A stretch of 64,000 nt of DNA from Chryseobacterium luteum. Its GTDB lineage: Bacteria; Bacteroidota; Bacteroidia; Flavobacteriales; Weeksellaceae. Positions 61,502 through 64,000 of this stretch are shown one piece after another. The stretch covers positions 124,001-188,000 of the forward strand of contig NZ_JPRO01000002.1 in NCBI RefSeq assembly GCF_000737785.1, given 5' to 3'. Every line of letters starts with the position of its first letter. Position 1 is the first letter of the stretch. The notes beneath the pieces are model-generated. The model was not told the DNA's origin. It saw only the letters and a program-made list of their open reading frames with translations, and made no database searches. A program made the translations under genes and the position numbers.

Positions 61502-62794
61502 TTAATCCTTATCCAGTGTGGAGGTCTCTTTGGTGTCCTTCATTCCGGCATAAACGATCAGGGAAAATAAAATACATCCGGTAATATACCAGTAGAAATA
61601 TTGCTCTGTTCCGGCCTGTTTGAACCAAAGGGCAATATATTCCGCCGTTCCTCCAAAAATAGCTACCGTAAGTGCATAAGGAAGTCCCACTCCCAGCGCT
61701 CTGATCTCTGAAGGGAAAAGTTCTGCTTTTACAACAGCATTAATTGACGTATAACCGCTGACAATAATCAGGGCGGCCATGATGAGGAAAAATGCAGTCC
61801 ACATCGAGGTGGTTGTGCTTAAAGCTGTAAGAAGGGGAACGGTAAACACGGTGCCGAGAATTCCAAAACCTAAAAGCAGAGGTCTTCTTCCTATCTTATC
61901 GGATAATGCCCCGAAAACAGGCTGCAGGCAGGCAAATATAAATAATGAGATAAATGAAATCAAGGTCGACTGCTCTTTGGTAAGATGAACGGTATTGACT
62001 AAAAATTTCTGCATATAGGTTGTGTATGTATAGAACGCCAGGGTTCCGCCCAAAGTGAGGCCTATTACAGTAATCAAAGCTTTGGGATGTTTGAGAAGTT
62101 CTGTTACTGTTCCTTTTTTCTTTTCACTGACCTCTTTTTTATTTTCAAATGCTTCGGTCTCGTGAAGATTGGCTCTTAAATACAGGGCAATCACAGAAAG
62201 CAGTGCTCCGATCACAAAAGGGATTCTCCAGCCCCATTCTTCAAGCTGGGTTTCCGTTAAAAGAAGTTTCTGCAGAATCAACTGGATTCCCAATGCAATC
62301 AGCTGTCCGCCTATAAGGGTTACATATTGAAAGCTTGAATAAAAGCCTCTGCGCTTTTCTGATGCCATTTCGCTGAGGTAAGTGGCCGAAACACCATATT
62401 CCCCGCCGACACTCAGTCCTTGTAATAACCTGGCAATGAGCAGTAATGCAGGCGCCAGGATTCCGATAGTCTTATAGGTTGGGGTAAGGGCAATAAGAAG
62501 TGAGCCGAAAGACATCAGCAGTACGGAAAGAGTCATTGCTTTTTTTCTCCCGACCTTATCGGCAATACTTCCGAATATCCAGCCGCCGATCGGCCTCATC
62601 AAAAATCCTACGGCAAAGATTCCCGCCGTATTCATCAGCTGGGCATTAAGATCCGAATCCGGAAAAAATGAATGAGAAAAATAAATAGCAAAAGCGGCAT
62701 AAGCATACCAGTCGTACCACTCAACAAGATTTCCGATAGATCCGCCTACAATGGCCTTAATTCTTTGGGCAGTGGTGATAGATGATGAATTCAT
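61502..62794 (-). CDS. MFS transporter, metabolite:H+ symporter (MHS) type
   Basis: Twelve-helix transporter of 430 residues. The N-terminus GSIGNLVEWYDWYAYAAFAI has the acidic pair typical of the MHS group (KgtP, ProP, ShiA). The MFS loop motif is GSIADKVGRKKAMTLSVLLM, and GLSVGGEYGVSATYLSEMAS follows in helix 5. The second half has GALSDKIGRRPLLLGFGILG. The likely substrate is an organic acid or similar small metabolite, with protons; alpha-ketoglutarate and proline/betaine are family examples. It appears monocistronic. Confidence 0.9.
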   Translation of the reverse strand: MNSSSITTAQRIKAIVGGSIGNLVEWYDWYAYAAFAIYFSHSFFPDSDLNAQLMNTAGIFAVGFLMRPIGGWIFGSIADKVGRKKAMTLSVLLMSFGSLLIALTPTYKTIGILAPALLLIARLLQGLSVGGEYGVSATYLSEMASEKRRGFYSSFQYVTLIGGQLIALGIQLILQKLLLTETQLEEWGWRIPFVIGALLSVIALYLRANLHETEAFENKKEVSEKKKGTVTELLKHPKALITVIGLTLGGTLAFYTYTTYMQKFLVNTVHLTKEQSTLISFISLFIFACLQPVFGALSDKIGRRPLLLGFGILGTVFTVPLLTALSTTTSMWTAFFLIMAALIIVSGYTSINAVVKAELFPSEIRALGVGLPYALTVAIFGGTAEYIALWFKQAGTEQYFYWYITGCILFSLIVYAGMKDTKETSTLDKD

Positions 62795-62903
62795 AGATTT
62801 GGCTTATATGCAATGAGCGTTTTTTGCGATAACCAAGATACAAATTTTGCTAAAAAATAAACCGTCCTTAAAAAGAACGGTTTTGTAAGGTTAAATATCA
62901 TTT

Positions 62904-63656
62904 TTAAAATCTGTATCCAATGGATAGTCCGCTTCTGAAGCCTGCCCAGGGACCGTCTACTTTTATTTTTGCTCCATTGGCATTCGTTTCCACGGTGTAA
63001 TCTACAAAAGGGATATCAAGATTTTCAATTTCCTGTTTAAGCTGTGCCTGCATTTCCGGGGTCAGCACGTAATTGCTGGTCATTGTGAAATCGCCTTTTC
63101 CACTTCCATAATGGGCGCCGGCAATCCAGAAATCAAGGACCAGGTTTTGGCTTCGGGTAAGGAAAAACTGTACGCCAACCATTAAGCCGCCGCTGTTTCC
63201 GCTGGTACTTCCCTGGCCTTTGAGGGGAATCTGGTAGGTATTCCCGTCTACAGCATCATAATCGTAATAGAAATCAAAGCTATTGGAAGAAACATCCGAA
63301 TAGCGGTAATAGGGGGCGAAATAAAATCCTTTACCATAGCCTTTTCCGATGTAGAATCTGGGTTCGATGGTGAAGTTGGTTGACTTTACTCTCAGATTTT
63401 GAAATCTTTTTTCATCTTCATCTTTCAGAAATGAGTTAATGAAAGGTACTTTTCCCTGCGTCATTGTTCCGAAACCGATGTTAAGAGAAAACCATTGGTT
63501 GATGGCTCTTTCATAAGACAGGTTGATGTTCCTGAATGCATAGGCTGTGACGTTGGTCTTAATGATATTCATTTTTTCCGGGGAAACAGGCTGAATTTCC
63601 TGTGCGTCTGCTTCTGAAAACAGGAAACAGGGGATTAAGATGAGGAACTTTTTCAT
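62904..63656 (-). CDS. DUF3575-like outer-membrane protein
   Basis: Protein of 250 residues with signal MKKFLILIPCFLFSEADAQ. Beta strands with aromatic ends suggest an outer-membrane barrel: IIKTNVTAYAFRNINLSYER, FYIGKGYGKGFYFAPYYRYS, GLMVGVQFFLTRSQNLVLDF and the terminal strand FRSGLSIGYRF. The NVTAYAFRNINLSYERA opening matches DUF3575 in my recollection. I start at 63656 because the longer frame adds a second hydrophobic leader. Function unknown. Confidence 0.75.
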   Translation of the reverse strand: MKKFLILIPCFLFSEADAQEIQPVSPEKMNIIKTNVTAYAFRNINLSYERAINQWFSLNIGFGTMTQGKVPFINSFLKDEDEKRFQNLRVKSTNFTIEPRFYIGKGYGKGFYFAPYYRYSDVSSNSFDFYYDYDAVDGNTYQIPLKGQGSTSGNSGGLMVGVQFFLTRSQNLVLDFWIAGAHYGSGKGDFTMTSNYVLTPEMQAQLKQEIENLDIPFVDYTVETNANGAKIKVDGPWAGFRSGLSIGYRF

Positions 63657-63861
63657 GATTATATATTTTGGGGTGTAGAATAGTATCAGCAAAAACCAGG
63701 CAAAAATTGAATAATATTTCAATATGATTTAATTTTTAACTTAAAAACAATAATATGGTTGTTGTTTTTGTTATATGGTTGATTGAAAAAAATAAGGATT
63801 CACAATACTTACCATATCATACAGCAGAAGATTTTAACCGAAATTTTAATTCAGCTTTTTT

Positions 63862-63938
63862 GCTTACTATAATCTGAGTTCGGGATTTAGAATTCAAATA
63901 AACTCAGTGATAAATAAGGATTTTAATCGTATTTGCTG
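63862..63938. mobile_element. Probable left end of an insertion sequence
   Basis: CTGAGTTCGGGATT at about 63874 lies upstream of a transposase-like start. The reverse complement of this region aligns with repeats A (37131-37259) and B (45435-45594), including AAAATCCTT, GTTTATT and ATCCCG. The exact terminal repeat and target duplication cannot be seen because the element leaves the window. The flanking 63660-63860 has no gene. Confidence 0.45.
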
Positions 63939-64000
63939 ATGAAAAAGCCAATTGATATTCTTAGTGATTTTATTCCTCCTCATGAATTGTTCTTATTCAT
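63939..64000 (+). CDS. Partial ORF, probable transposase N-terminus
   Basis: From ATG 63939 the frame reads MKKPIDILSDFIPPHELFLF and runs off the window. The opening ILSDFIPPHEL resembles N-terminal parts of transposases annotated in Bacteroidota as ISAon1-like two-frame elements. Only 20 residues are visible, so this rests on the similarity of the opening and on the repeat-like upstream sequence. Confidence 0.4.
   Translation, partial: MKKPIDILSDFIPPHELFLF

Overview
The window is chromosomal DNA of a Bacteroidota bacterium of the Flavobacteriia, most likely Chryseobacterium or a close relative in Weeksellaceae. The evidence is low GC with A/T-rich intergenic DNA, promoters of the Bacteroidota type (TTG, about 19 nt, TAnnTTTG), several secreted proteins ending in type IX secretion (T9SS) sorting domains, a tmRNA tag ending GNEEFALAA, and the gene order rpsU-xerC-hpf-tRNAs. 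Species cannot be fixed from the sequence alone.

Layout. 1-1360 is a graveyard: an IS1-type transposase remnant, broken ORFs and a decayed gene that looks like an immunity protein. 1424-4255 holds tmRNA, rpsU, a tyrosine recombinase, hpf and four tRNAs (Thr-Tyr-Gly-Thr). 4544-12475 is a heavy-metal efflux cassette: response regulator, sensor kinase and CzcCBA-like RND pump. 12578-32823 is the translation/transcription supercluster tuf, tRNA-Trp, secE, nusG, rplKAJL, rpoBC and a DUF3467 gene. The order tRNA-Thr-Tyr-Gly-Thr, tuf, secE, nusG, rplKAJL, rpoBC matches the ancient arrangement known from E. coli, but here it is split three times: by the efflux cassette, by an antisense surface repeat protein between nusG and rplK, and by three genes (two clearly secreted) between rplL and rpoB.

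33167-37005 is a Crp/Fnr regulator followed, behind a CRP-like palindrome, by a five-gene operon: DUF5777 outer-membrane protein, c-type cytochrome lipoprotein, YceI protein, ankyrin protein and a DOMON protein with a T9SS tail. It looks like a coherent cell-envelope redox module and is the best candidate here for a poorly described system. 37331-39902 carries two adjacent frameshifted genes (an NPP phosphodiesterase and a YD-repeat-like protein). 40000-45822 is an accessory block: NmrA/HxlR pair, alcohol dehydrogenase, cupin, AraC regulator, carboxylesterase and a cysteine-rich double-glycine peptide. 45919-56333 is mostly housekeeping: alpha-amylase, DNA polymerase IV, a TraB-like protein, GNAT, thioredoxin-like protein, purine nucleoside phosphorylase, LpxK, TruA and an ABC exporter. 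56399-63656 has an M43 metalloprotease, a decayed methyltransferase, a hydrolase/ECF-sigma/membrane-protein operon, an MFS transporter and an outer-membrane protein. The window ends inside what appears to be the left end of an insertion sequence. Related short repeats at 37131-37259 and 45435-45594 resemble that end, suggesting derived miniature elements.
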